Notes: generated from the sequence alone by a model not told the origin. Numbered from the stretch's first letter, positions 9,090 to 18,872 are shown. The stretch is 64,000 nt of DNA from Lachnospiraceae bacterium (GCA_021772075.1 JAETNQ010000003.1:1-64000); one strand, 5' to 3'. Program-made: numbers and translations.

Positions 9090-9511
9090 TAGTCACGCGG
9101 CAATTCAGTCTTCAGCACATTGTTGAAGTTCCCCTTATTACCGAGCGCTTTTTTCATGAAGCAAAGAGCTAATCCTTTTTCGGGATCATACACGTCACCT
9201 TTCTGACATTTTACAATCGTCTTGCTTCCGTCTTCCCAAATAACAATAGTGGCCGGATCATTAAATATAACTCTTTTGTATGTCATATCGGAAGGGATTT
9301 TCAGAACACCGATACGGCGAGGGTCTTTATAACCAACAGAACTACGTCCGTCAACTATTCCGTTCAGCTTTATTCTCATTATGGACTCATAAGAAAAACG
9401 TTCCGTTTCCATGTTCGTGATTGTAACGGGTATTTCTTTGCCATCCACAATTATGATTACTTCATGTCCTCTTGCTATTCCCGAATATAAAGAATTAAAT
9501 AATTCTCTCAT
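9089..9511 (-). CDS. phage protein with VIFN-PAT domain
   Basis: VIFNDPATIVIWEDGSKTIVK...DPEKGLALCFMKKALGNKGNF. Confidence 0.65.
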   Translation of the reverse strand: MRELFNSLYSGIARGHEVIIIVDGKEIPVTITNMETERFSYESIMRIKLNGIVDGRSSVGYKDPRRIGVLKIPSDMTYKRVIFNDPATIVIWEDGSKTIVKCQKGDVYDPEKGLALCFMKKALGNKGNFNNVLKTELPRD

Positions 9512-9536
9512 CTTTTTCTCCTTTCAAAAATATAAA

Positions 9537-9575
9537 GAAAGGGCTGTCACTTCATTAAAGTAACAACCCTCCCGG
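9537..9575 (-). terminator. intrinsic terminator
   Basis: minus strand GGGAGGGTTGTTAC...GTGACAGCCCTTTCTTTATATTTTT. Confidence 0.6.
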
Positions 9576-9578
9576 CGA

Positions 9579-10082
9579 TCAGTTGAACGGAATCTCGTCC
9601 GGACCCTCCATCTCGGCATATTTATCGGCAAACTCGTCTTCCTCAATGGTGACATACATGGTCTTTAAATATGCCTTGACACCATTCTTCTCGTTCTTCG
9701 TCCCTTCCTGAATAACCCAGTTGTAAGGGCGGATGGTCAGATCCACATTCCGAATTTCCGCATAATCCAAAGTATCGATAGACTCCTCGTCCAACTGCGT
9801 TTTTGCTCTCCGAGTAATCATAAAAACTTTGGGCGGAATATTCTCAAAGCTGACAGCCACCTGAAGATAATGTTTCGGATCATCATCCTCATCACGAGGG
9901 GGAAGAATCCGAATATTCCATCCCTCATCTGCCAATCTCTGAGCCAATTCGGGATCATCAATGATTACGCAAAAGTTACGGGCACCGGCTCTGTTGTACT
10001 TACCCTCTTTTCCGGCAAAATTCCGAAAGATAACCCGGGCATTCTCCATGATAATGTTGTCGTTTACTCTTTTTCGTGACAT
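9579..10082 (-). CDS. phage single-stranded DNA-binding-like protein
   Basis: N-terminal [30 protein letters not shown] and acidic C-terminus, adjacent to polymerase. Confidence 0.55.
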   Translation of the reverse strand: MSRKRVNDNIIMENARVIFRNFAGKEGKYNRAGARNFCVIIDDPELAQRLADEGWNIRILPPRDEDDDPKHYLQVAVSFENIPPKVFMITRRAKTQLDEESIDTLDYAEIRNVDLTIRPYNWVIQEGTKNEKNGVKAYLKTMYVTIEEDEFADKYAEMEGPDEIPFN

Positions 10083-10102
10083 AATAATTCTCCTTTACTT
10101 TT

Positions 10103-13100
10103 TTAGTTGTCTTCGGGTTGATTCATGGCGTGTTTCATAATCACGTCCGAAATATCGTATCCAAGACCACAATCCATATGGAAAGTGTCTTCATTAAAAT
10201 GTGGGCAGTCAAAGCAGGTACTGAACTTCGCATCTCCGCAAGGCATTAACCACGGCGGTGTATCCTCACAGTCAATATCAGAATCATTTGCTCCAAGCGG
10301 ACCAATATAAGGGTCGTCCGAAACAAACCACTCGAAATCTCCATACTCTGAGATTGTCTTAACCGCTTCATCAATCAGCTTGTCATAGTATCCACGGTCA
10401 ATGTCGCCCTCTTTCTCCAGTTCCCGAACCATCTCCGATTCAAGCCATCGATACCCTTTCGAGCCGGTAGCAGCGTAATACTTACCATCTTTCTCACGCA
10501 TAAGCAGACCGCCGCCACAACCATCTTTAATCGGGCAGAATTGACCGACTTTTCCGATGAAACGATAATTGTGTCCCTCGTCAATAAGCGGTCTTAACTC
10601 TGCACAGGTCGCTTCAAATGTTATATCTGAAAGCAGTCCCTTTTTGTAGTCACTTTCTGCCTTGGCAAACTCTTTCTCGTGAGCGGTAACGTCAGGCATT
10701 CCCTCATTCATATCCAAATATAAAGAGCTGCTCACGGATTTGGTTTCGCACATATCTTCAAACGCAATCTCTTCTCCACTGAACAGTTTCTTAAATACAT
10801 ATGGAATCTGAAACTGGGTTCCTGTCGCCGTCCATTCGCCCGCGTGCTTTCCGTCCTTATACTTAGCGATATAAACCGCATCGTTGACGAGACACATCCT
10901 GTCGTATGTAGCCTCATGCTCAAATGTGTATCCATACTGTTTGCCATAATCCATTACAAACTGAATAATCTCAGGTGTTGCATCCGGAATTTTAATGGAG
11001 TCCGTCTTTATGTGTGCAACAGTAAAGCCCCGTTCCTGTACCTCATGCTTAAGGTTAATCATGAACAGAGCTCCTCGTTTCGCCACAATATTGTCTTTAT
11101 TTCTCGGATCACGGAATGCGTTATCGAACGACGCAGAAGTGAGACCATATACAGAATTGATTGCTGTCTTCAATGCATCAGCAAGCTGCTTGGATGTCAT
11201 TTCGCCGTCAATTACCTTCTGGATATAAGGTGTGAGTTTGCCATCCAGCATCGTGTTGACGATATCCCATGCCTCATGCTTGATACTCACACGTCCCTCA
11301 ACAATATCCCGGAATGCTCTGGTGAATTTTACTCCGAATAGAACTTCTGCAATGGCGCTGTGGGGATGCATGGAAGAAATATCCAACAATGCAACATTTC
11401 CGTACATACCCGGCTCAGCATAGACATAGCCACCTTCCCCAACTTCCTCACCGCGGTAAGTTGACTTTCCGTTCTCAAATTTGTATCCCGGAAAATATGG
11501 AAGAAAACTTCCGGCTTCACCATGCGTATGATTCATCATTTCTGGACACGCTTCTGCCAAGAACTGATAGGTCTCCTCATCCAGATCATGTACCGGCTCA
11601 GCCAAATCTCGATAATTGAACTGATCTTGCGGCTTCCGGTTATTGCCAAATATAATCTTTTGAGTAAGGCTGTTTGTCGTATCGTTTACAGTCATGTCCG
11701 CCAAGTCAGCCAGAATCTCCCGGGCTGTCCAATCAGCTTTCAGATAAACAAAAGCCGCTTCGGTCGCAATCACATCGTTATCACAATACTCGGCAACTTT
11801 TGTCCAGAGTTCCTCCGGTACAGGCTGATCCCACGGAAGTCCGAGCTCCTGATGATGGGTTCCAGCTTTGATGATCCGAATCTCTGCCTCTGAGAATCCT
11901 CTTTTTTTCAGTTCCTTTTCGGAAACATTTCCCATCTCAATTTCCAACTTCTTGAGACTCTTCTTATTTCCAGCAGAAGCAAAGTCGTAGACATCTGTGT
12001 AACTGACATTATAAGCTTCTCCAAAGAAACAATTAGCGCTTCCGTTAATAATCTTCTGCGAGAGGTTGTAAAGTTGTTCGTTAGAATAACCCATAAGTCT
12101 CGCATACAGAATATGATTGTCATACCGGCGACAATTGAAGCCAACCAATCGGAAGCGCATCAAACTCTCAATTTCGGTCGGCGTGGGATTGATCATTCTG
12201 ACAACCGGTTTTCCCTCACCCTCAATTTTCCAGTTCACAAGAAACAGGTTGGGAAATACTTCAACGTCATAAAATATCAGCTTTGCATCCTCATTCTTTA
12301 CGGCTGTGGACGTATCAGCAGATTTGAACTGCATCTTGTTTACTAACTTGATACAGTAATCGGCCTGATGAGTGCTGCTTGCTGCAAAAGCTAATACCGC
12401 ATTCCGCATATCTGTCACATCATATTTCAGTTCGCTCGAATATGCGTCCTCCAGTATTTTATAAATAAAGTCGATACTGGGCTTAGTACCGGGATGAATC
12501 TCCTTGTTGAGATTTCGCTTTATCAGTGTTCTAAGCCCTTTCTCGCTTTGAATCGCATCAAAATTTACCATTTTGTTTTCTCCTTTCAGCGGTAAACCAG
12601 AGCTAATTGTTGCGATGGGCAGATTGTTACACTTTGATAACTTACGTCTTAATGAACTATTGCCCGTGAACACCTTAACTTCTATGTGGTCGTCATAAAC
12701 GCGACTCAGCTTGGTGGGATCACCCGTATAAATATAATGCAGATGTACTCCACATCCGCTTTTACTGAGTTCCGCATAGGTAGGCGGCCATTTGCTTGCT
12801 TCTGTGACATTCCTTTCAAAAGACTTATTACCGTCCTTATCGGGAATATCAAAATCAATTACAATGTGATTTTCCGGAATCTTGACATAATGAAGTTGCG
12901 AAGAATCTAAAGCTGCTAGGGTTGTCTTGACATTTAACCATTTTTTGCTTGGTGTTCCTGCCTCTGTGCCATATTGAGCTGGACAGTCAGAGCATTCTTT
13001 GTCAAATATCGATTCCTGCTCTTTGAACTCAATCAATCTTGGCTTTGTTTCCGCAATTTCACCCTCCGAATTTTTTTCAGTTTCAAATTTCTCAGTCCGA

Positions 13101-14380
13101 AATCCAGAGTAATAGCTCCTAACCCGTGAGCCATCATCAAGATTGAAGCGCTCTTTGTAATCTCTGAAATAGTTTCTAAGTTCCTCCTTAAAGATTCTCT
13201 GAGAGAACGGAAACGACACCTTTGCTTCGTCACAATAGGTCTTATACATCTCCCAGGCAGCTTTTAAAGTTGTTCCGTCCTCTTTTTTAAACACATGGTA
13301 CGAATCAACAATGAAGTTGTAAAAATCATTGGATGCCCCCAGCATAGCAATGGGAATATAGTCGTCATACATACCGGGGTTTTTCAAATATACTTCCTGA
13401 CAGTAAGATGCAATAGCTCCAAGTTCAAAACCAACCTGCTTCACAATTGCTTTATAATCTTTCGGACTCAACTTGTCCCCGGTCGGAGATACATCAATCA
13501 ATCTTCGGATAAGACCGGATTTAGCATCTGTTATCTTTACCGGTTTGTTGGTTCCCATAAAAAGAAAACACTTGAATCGGTTAGCATAAGTAGATTTAAA
13601 CTTTTCGTTTACCGTCATCAATTCGTGAGACACCAAACTGTTAAGACGGGTATTATCTTCGATTCTTGACAAATCACCATCATGTTGGATTGCTACGAGA
13701 GGGTTACTCTTAAAAGCTTCCAATGCAAAGGAATTACTGGAAGATCCAAGTGCTTTTGCGTCAAACACCGAATAGTACCCGTCGAAGAGTTGCTGAATAA
13801 TGTTAAGCACCGTAGATTTACCCGTTCCGGCAGCACCATATAAAACCATGAACTTTTGCAGTCTTTTAGACTCTCCTGAAACGATCGAGCCGATTGCCCA
13901 TTCAATCTTGTGTCTTTCCTCCTCAGAATATAAAACAGACATCAGCTTGTCGTAAGCAGACAAATCGCCAGCTTCAAGCGGATAGTTCAGCTTTTTACTG
14001 GCGTAATCTTTTTTGTTCGTTTCTGTATTTGAAAATATAAGTTTTTCATCCAGCATATGAAAGGAATCTCTCATCTGCTTTTGACAATACTTATGCCAAG
14101 AATCAATCATTCCGGACTCAGCATCCCACATATGCAGGACTTTAATATCGGAGTCAAAGCGCCGGCGGTTTTCTTCTGCGTATCTATCCAGTTCGCGGTC
14201 TATGAGCTGCAAGGCATCCTGCTCATCTGTAGACCATAAACCACGTTCCTCAATCCAGATAGCGTAAAAGTCACCACCTCGAATCATCAGATCGGAGCTT
14301 TTTTTAATAATGAACTTCGGATAGATTTCTATTACACCACGCTTTGTACTACGTGTTGAAATCATCAAAAAGTCGATCAT
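10103..14380 (-). CDS. SF3 helicase / AEP-like primase / family-B DNA polymerase fusion (1425 aa)
   Basis: Walker A GAAGTGKST; DFDIPD + SGCGVHLHYIY + IEVKVFTG; exo motifs FYDVEVF, FNCRRYD, YCDND; pol motifs DISSMHPHSAI, KTAINSVYG, KTDS. Confidence 0.85.
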   Translation of the reverse strand: MIDFLMISTRSTKRGVIEIYPKFIIKKSSDLMIRGGDFYAIWIEERGLWSTDEQDALQLIDRELDRYAEENRRRFDSDIKVLHMWDAESGMIDSWHKYCQKQMRDSFHMLDEKLIFSNTETNKKDYASKKLNYPLEAGDLSAYDKLMSVLYSEEERHKIEWAIGSIVSGESKRLQKFMVLYGAAGTGKSTVLNIIQQLFDGYYSVFDAKALGSSSNSFALEAFKSNPLVAIQHDGDLSRIEDNTRLNSLVSHELMTVNEKFKSTYANRFKCFLFMGTNKPVKITDAKSGLIRRLIDVSPTGDKLSPKDYKAIVKQVGFELGAIASYCQEVYLKNPGMYDDYIPIAMLGASNDFYNFIVDSYHVFKKEDGTTLKAAWEMYKTYCDEAKVSFPFSQRIFKEELRNYFRDYKERFNLDDGSRVRSYYSGFRTEKFETEKNSEGEIAETKPRLIEFKEQESIFDKECSDCPAQYGTEAGTPSKKWLNVKTTLAALDSSQLHYVKIPENHIVIDFDIPDKDGNKSFERNVTEASKWPPTYAELSKSGCGVHLHYIYTGDPTKLSRVYDDHIEVKVFTGNSSLRRKLSKCNNLPIATISSGLPLKGENKMVNFDAIQSEKGLRTLIKRNLNKEIHPGTKPSIDFIYKILEDAYSSELKYDVTDMRNAVLAFAASSTHQADYCIKLVNKMQFKSADTSTAVKNEDAKLIFYDVEVFPNLFLVNWKIEGEGKPVVRMINPTPTEIESLMRFRLVGFNCRRYDNHILYARLMGYSNEQLYNLSQKIINGSANCFFGEAYNVSYTDVYDFASAGNKKSLKKLEIEMGNVSEKELKKRGFSEAEIRIIKAGTHHQELGLPWDQPVPEELWTKVAEYCDNDVIATEAAFVYLKADWTAREILADLADMTVNDTTNSLTQKIIFGNNRKPQDQFNYRDLAEPVHDLDEETYQFLAEACPEMMNHTHGEAGSFLPYFPGYKFENGKSTYRGEEVGEGGYVYAEPGMYGNVALLDISSMHPHSAIAEVLFGVKFTRAFRDIVEGRVSIKHEAWDIVNTMLDGKLTPYIQKVIDGEMTSKQLADALKTAINSVYGLTSASFDNAFRDPRNKDNIVAKRGALFMINLKHEVQERGFTVAHIKTDSIKIPDATPEIIQFVMDYGKQYGYTFEHEATYDRMCLVNDAVYIAKYKDGKHAGEWTATGTQFQIPYVFKKLFSGEEIAFEDMCETKSVSSSLYLDMNEGMPDVTAHEKEFAKAESDYKKGLLSDITFEATCAELRPLIDEGHNYRFIGKVGQFCPIKDGCGGGLLMREKDGKYYAATGSKGYRWLESEMVRELEKEGDIDRGYYDKLIDEAVKTISEYGDFEWFVSDDPYIGPLGANDSDIDCEDTPPWLMPCGDAKFSTCFDCPHFNEDTFHMDCGLGYDISDVIMKHAMNQPEDN

Positions 14381-14388
14381 TGCATTTT

Positions 14389-14685
14389 TTACTCTCCTTC
14401 CAGGCGCCTTAATTCCTTAATCTCATTGCTGAGCTCCTCGATTTTCTTGTTCTGCTTTTTGCGGTCGATTTCATTTGTAACCATATAAGCCGTCATAGCA
14501 ATAGCTAAAACGGCCACATTACGGTTAAAACTTCTCTGATGTTTTAAGGTTCGCTGAATGCTCTGAACAGCTTTTTCAGAAGACCGTAAACTGCCAAAAA
14601 TATAACCAAACACTTCACACATATGAATCTTGCCTCCTTTCCTTTGAACCTTAAAATTTATACGATTTCGTCTAAGTACCAGCAC
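14389..14685 (-). CDS. small hypothetical protein with TM and coiled coil
   Basis: MCEVFGYIFGSLRSSEK... internal start likely. Confidence 0.5.
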   Translation of the reverse strand: MLVLRRNRINFKVQRKGGKIHMCEVFGYIFGSLRSSEKAVQSIQRTLKHQRSFNRNVAVLAIAMTAYMVTNEIDRKKQNKKIEELSNEIKELRRLEGE

Positions 14686-15209
14686 ATTTGATACCAGATT
14701 TCAACAGTCCGCAAATCTCTGCGACTGTGTTTTACCGTAAACAAACCACCCTCGCCATTTCGTTCGTACTCTCGATTTAGAAATCGTTCGATGACTTTGT
14801 TAGCATAATCTTCATCAAATTTTGCATCTGTCATTGAACCTAATCCGAGATTCACTACCATGTTCCAGAACCATTGACCTGTACGATCTCCGATATCGGG
14901 ATCATCCATAATATGTTCTTCACAGCGAATAGCGAGGGCAATCATCATCTCCAAAACACTGCAGGGGTAATTGTCCAAATAAGTTGAAATCATGGATTGT
15001 TTGTACGAATTGTCGTAACCGAACCGATATCTAAGATCTATCCCATCCTCTTCTCTGTTTTCGTCCATAGCGATAGTATAGTTAAAATCTACGCTGTGAA
15101 GAAATGATAAAAGCTTCCGATAAGATAAACTCTTAGAATATCGGCGGTCTAATACGAGCTGGCACATCCAGTCAAAATATTTGCTATTCAGCTCGTTCTT
15201 TGTCATCAT
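14658..15209 (-). CDS. hypothetical phage protein
   Basis: ORF 183 aa. Confidence 0.65.
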   Translation of the reverse strand: MMTKNELNSKYFDWMCQLVLDRRYSKSLSYRKLLSFLHSVDFNYTIAMDENREEDGIDLRYRFGYDNSYKQSMISTYLDNYPCSVLEMMIALAIRCEEHIMDDPDIGDRTGQWFWNMVVNLGLGSMTDAKFDEDYANKVIERFLNREYERNGEGGLFTVKHSRRDLRTVEIWYQMCWYLDEIV

Positions 15210-15805
15210 ACCTCCATCTGATGTGGCCTTGTTTTAACAACGTCCGAATAAGTTCTCTGATCCAGAAGAATTTCATAGTCACATTTCAGCCGGTCATTTC
15301 TGACAAAGACCGAATCATCCTCGTACTCTCCAAAATGAGTCAGAGACTCAAACCCAACGGCGCCCTCCACATCTTCTACCAGTTCGTCATTCTCATCCGC
15401 AAGAACCTGATCTCCATAATAGGTGAGACTTATTTTCTCATACTCCTCATACTCACCAAATTCTTCCGGGGAAATAACATAGGGTTTATCGTTCATAGAT
15501 GTCTGCTCCTCTTTTCCCGTCCCCGAATAATTCGTGTAGCCTTCATTTTTCAGCAACGCAGCATATTCAGAAATGCTGGGCTTTTCTTCTACTTTCCGCG
15601 GCTCTGCCTGATGCGGTGTTTCCGAAACAGTTACTTCCATGTCGGGATCTTTTTTCATGAAGACAGCCTTTACGGAATCAATCTCTTCCTGAGCAATCTG
15701 CTCATATTTTTTCTTAACATACTGCCATGTAACGACCGACCCGACTGCAGCCCCCATAGCAAACATTACAAAATTGGTTACTTTACTCATCATCGGTCTC
15801 CTCAT
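15206..15805 (-). CDS. hypothetical membrane-anchored phage protein
   Basis: N-terminal TM VTNFVMFAMGAAVGSVVTWQYVKKKY. Confidence 0.65.
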   Translation of the reverse strand: MRRPMMSKVTNFVMFAMGAAVGSVVTWQYVKKKYEQIAQEEIDSVKAVFMKKDPDMEVTVSETPHQAEPRKVEEKPSISEYAALLKNEGYTNYSGTGKEEQTSMNDKPYVISPEEFGEYEEYEKISLTYYGDQVLADENDELVEDVEGAVGFESLTHFGEYEDDSVFVRNDRLKCDYEILLDQRTYSDVVKTRPHQMEV

Positions 15806-15944
15806 TTTTTATAGTCATCACCGTTAATGCCAAGCCGCCAAACAGCATGGACATGCTGATCAAAATTCCTCCAGTGATATGTCTTTTCCTCTTGGTATCC
15901 AATATGTAATCTAACATGGATATCAAACTCTCAAATCCTTCCAT
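15783..15944 (-). CDS. small membrane protein (MEGFESLISMLDYILDTKRKRHITGGILISMSMLFGGLALTVMTIKNEETDDE)
   Basis: AAAGGAG SD before internal ATG at 15944. Confidence 0.55.
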   Translation of the reverse strand: MEGFESLISMLDYILDTKRKRHITGGILISMSMLFGGLALTVMTIKNEETDDE

Positions 15945-15948
15945 GTCT

Positions 15949-16050
15949 TTACATCTCCTTTCCGCCGGACAAAACAGCGATTCCGCCGACAAAACAGATA
16001 CCAGCCATAGCCGCTAACGCATAGGAAACAAATGTTAAAACATTACTCAT
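15949..16050 (-). CDS. 33-aa predicted membrane microprotein (MSNVLTFVSYALAAMAGICFVGGIAVLSGGKEM)
   Basis: Hand translation, GAAAGGAG SD upstream; its end overlaps the SD of the next gene. Confidence 0.5.
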   Translation of the reverse strand: MSNVLTFVSYALAAMAGICFVGGIAVLSGGKEM

Positions 16051-16065
16051 AAGTCAATTCTCCTT

Positions 16066-16611
16066 TCATTCATACCTTGAAAAATAGTGGTTTTCTACCT
16101 GAAACATAGGAACGCCATAATTGCTGTAACATCCAGCCGTAAAGAATACAACATCATAGTTTGTTCGACATTCCAGTTCTTCTCTGACAAGCTGACAAAT
16201 ATCTTCTCGCACTTCACAGCAATCCACCCTGCCGTTCCACATCGATGAAAATTGATACGGCTGATAAATCACATCGTAAGCTGTATCGGGAAAATGTTCG
16301 GAGTCCATACGGTTAAGAATCGTGTCGATCACCAGCCGTTTACCCTCTTCGCATTCTCCTTCAGCCTCGGCCATAGTGACCAATGCAATCAGCGCAATAT
16401 CTTCATCTGGAAGTAATTCTTCTTTCTTTTCAGTATCCTTCATGTTCATTACAGAAATATCTTCTGTCGGTTCATAATTGACAGAGGCTATGTGCAGCGG
16501 AATAACTTTCGTTTCTAAAACCGGTTCTTCTGCTGTTGAAATGGTGGTAACTGAAAATATAAAAACCGCACACAGAGAAAGAAACGCGGTTATTGCAGTT
16601 ATCTTACGCAT
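16066..16611 (-). CDS. SleB-type cell wall hydrolase with signal peptide
   Basis: MAEAEGECEEGKRLVIDTILNR...YQPYQFSSMWNGR; N-terminal hydrophobic leader. Confidence 0.8.
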   Translation of the reverse strand: MRKITAITAFLSLCAVFIFSVTTISTAEEPVLETKVIPLHIASVNYEPTEDISVMNMKDTEKKEELLPDEDIALIALVTMAEAEGECEEGKRLVIDTILNRMDSEHFPDTAYDVIYQPYQFSSMWNGRVDCCEVREDICQLVREELECRTNYDVVFFTAGCYSNYGVPMFQVENHYFSRYE

Positions 16612-16635
16612 ATAAGTTCTCCTTAAAAATATTTA

Positions 16636-16676
16636 GACTATCCTCAGTTCTCTGGGTCCGAGCCAAGGATAGTCTA
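16636..16676 (-). terminator. hairpin terminator upstream of SleB-like gene
   Basis: AGACTATCC...GGATAGTCT followed by TAAATATTTTT on minus strand. Confidence 0.5.
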
Positions 16677-16725
16677 TTGCATCCTGATATGGATTTCCGG
16701 AACCGATCCCATCGATTCCGTCCCT

Positions 16726-17691
16726 TCACATAAGCTCCCAGATATTTCCATCCACATTGAAGTCCAACAAGATTGCAGTATCAAACCCGTTTGCAAAATC
16801 GGAATAGCTCAGATTGTCGGCATAAAGTCCGAAATCCACATAGTTGTCACCAACGGGATGCTCCGGATCATAAACCCAACCAACTACCTGACCAGCTTTG
16901 GTGCGGGGCATTCCCAACATTTCATATACATCATTCAGGAAAAGACGCTTCTTTGCCCGCAGAAGATCATTGGCATAGCTTTCCTGCGCCTTGAGAAACA
17001 TAAGGTTGTATTCGTTGTTGGTTTCCCAATGGGGATTTAAAACACTGTTTCCCTCTTCATCCTTTGTGTATTTCTCAAAAAACCGAGCGTAACCGCTGAT
17101 ATCAGACGGGTTTACAACGAAAGCCGTTTTCTTTACTTTCTTTTCTTTGCCGGTCTCTTCGTCCATAACCGTTTCGCTTACCTTTTCCGCTTTGATATTA
17201 TACCTGAGTTCTCGATCAATCTCTTTGCCGAACCGCTCAACAACGCGATTTCTGTAATCCTTGAAACTCTTATCAATCGTAGCATAAGCCGCTGCCAAAG
17301 CCACATTCCTCTTCCGAAGAATATTATTGGACGCCAGAATGCTGGTGATGGATAATGTACCAACTGCCACGGCGGGTGCGTACAGCTTTGCCAGCTTCAG
17401 CGCTGTCTGGGTATAGACAATGACCGTGTCTTTCTTGGCGTCTTCCGGGGAATAGTCCCCCCCCATCGCAGTGCATCCTTTTTCGGCAGACTCATGGACC
17501 TTATCCATTTTTTCTTTGGTTTCGCCCAAAACTTTATCCACCTTCAACGTAGCTTTACAAGCCAGAACGGCACTCGCCACGGTGCCAACAACGCCAGCCA
17601 CGACAAGAATTTCCGGGCTGTGTTTTTTCAACTGGAAACCGACCTTATTAAAGGTTCCGCTTACTTTTGTCATGATTTCTGCTTTTTTCAT
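16726..17691 (-). CDS. DUF6353-like membrane protein
   Basis: KKHSPEILVVAGVVGTVASAVLACKAT...NEYNLMFLKAQESYANDLL. Confidence 0.75.
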   Translation of the reverse strand: MKKAEIMTKVSGTFNKVGFQLKKHSPEILVVAGVVGTVASAVLACKATLKVDKVLGETKEKMDKVHESAEKGCTAMGGDYSPEDAKKDTVIVYTQTALKLAKLYAPAVAVGTLSITSILASNNILRKRNVALAAAYATIDKSFKDYRNRVVERFGKEIDRELRYNIKAEKVSETVMDEETGKEKKVKKTAFVVNPSDISGYARFFEKYTKDEEGNSVLNPHWETNNEYNLMFLKAQESYANDLLRAKKRLFLNDVYEMLGMPRTKAGQVVGWVYDPEHPVGDNYVDFGLYADNLSYSDFANGFDTAILLDFNVDGNIWELM

Positions 17692-17711
17692 AGCTAAATA
17701 GTCTCCTTTTT

Positions 17712-17960
17712 TTAATCTTCTAATTTTTTCAAATGGTCAATAAGATGCTGCGTATACCAAAGGATTTTTTCCAAATCCTGAATACCGTTTTTTTTCTTCC
17801 ACCGGCAGGCATACTTGAGAATATTTCCTGTATCTGTAGCCTCAATTCCTTTGAGATCAAAAGTAAAGGCTTCGATTACATCGATAACTTCCAATCCCGT
17901 TTCGGATTGATAATGGTCCGGATGGGATACCATCTTGTCTTTCGATTCGTACATGGACAC
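17712..17960 (-). CDS. DUF3310-like protein
   Basis: HPDHYQSETGLEVIDVIEAF...YACRWKKKNGIQDLEKILWY. Confidence 0.85.
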   Translation of the reverse strand: MSMYESKDKMVSHPDHYQSETGLEVIDVIEAFTFDLKGIEATDTGNILKYACRWKKKNGIQDLEKILWYTQHLIDHLKKLED

Positions 17961-17965
17961 CTCCT

Positions 17966-18583
17966 TTAGTTAATCGGCAGCGCTTTGGGTAATTTGAGAA
18001 TATAGCCATCTCTTACCCGAACCGGCTTACATCCGCTGATATCAGTCCAGCCATATTTATTCACGGCATAATTATCTGTGGATACATCGGCGAGATCGTA
18101 CAGATCTCCGACACTCACAACCCCATACTGACTGATGATATCATTCATCGCATCAAGAACCGACTCTGCATCTCCGCGAGTTTCAAAGACAATATCGTCA
18201 TAATCATATCCACCGCGGGACGAAGCCAAGCGCTCACGTCTTCGATCCGGCTCACGGTCATAGAACTTTCCGTATGACACCTTAGTTCCAGATGAAGCCT
18301 TTCTTGTCCGCCCGGTTTCCCCATACAGAATCATATCGATACCGTTCGTAACGATGTCTGATATTGCCTTTTTAATTGCCGGAACGAGAACGTCCATCAA
18401 AATATAAGATTTTACATTTCCAACGTCTTCCGAAATAAAAACATCGGCGAACTTCTGCATCTCACCCTTTTTCTTAGGCTTAGCCGATCCGCTGATAACT
18501 TTTTCCACTTTTTTATCTGGTGGAGCTGCTCCCTCCTTTTGAGTTTCTTTAGATTTATGGGAATTAGGTCTGTATTCCTCCAT
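17966..18583 (-). CDS. conserved phage hypothetical protein
   Basis: ORF 205 aa, conserved-looking GETGRTRKASSGTKVSYGKFYD. Confidence 0.65.
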   Translation of the reverse strand: MEEYRPNSHKSKETQKEGAAPPDKKVEKVISGSAKPKKKGEMQKFADVFISEDVGNVKSYILMDVLVPAIKKAISDIVTNGIDMILYGETGRTRKASSGTKVSYGKFYDREPDRRRERLASSRGGYDYDDIVFETRGDAESVLDAMNDIISQYGVVSVGDLYDLADVSTDNYAVNKYGWTDISGCKPVRVRDGYILKLPKALPIN

Positions 18584-18599
18584 TTTCTTCTCCTTTCAC

Positions 18600-18797
18600 T
18601 TAAACAGTAACCAACTTTCCCGGCAACGTAATTTTTGTATTAGGAAGCTTGTTGTTCTGCTTTTTAAACTGATATGAGAGATTACTTCTCGCTTTTCTCT
18701 CGGACGTTGCGTATGTAGAGCCTTTCCAGTTATGCGCAACGCAAATTTCAAATTCCATAACAGGTCCGCTGTACTTATACTGGTTCATAAGCCACCT
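18600..18797 (-). CDS. small hypothetical protein
   Basis: MNQYKYSGPVMEFEICVAHNWKGSTYATSERKARSNLSYQFK; upstream ORF extension crosses terminator. Confidence 0.55.
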   Translation of the reverse strand, partial: RWLMNQYKYSGPVMEFEICVAHNWKGSTYATSERKARSNLSYQFKKQNNKLPNTKITLPGKLVTV

Positions 18798-18805
18798 CCT
18801 CAAAG

Positions 18806-18848
18806 CAAAAAGAAAAAGGGAAAGCACCTTGTTACAGGTACCTTCCCG
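18806..18848 (-). terminator. intrinsic terminator
   Basis: minus strand GGGAAGGTACCTGTAACAAGGTGCTTTCCCTTTTTCTTTTT. Confidence 0.7.
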
Positions 18849-18872
18849 TCCGAACACTGTTTTTTCTTACAT

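Noticed and set aside
10844-11893. Plus-strand ORFs opposite the polymerase gene (and similar shadows opposite parC, parE, recG, U32, leuC)
   Set aside because: Antisense shadows of conserved coding sequence, no SD or recognisable product.
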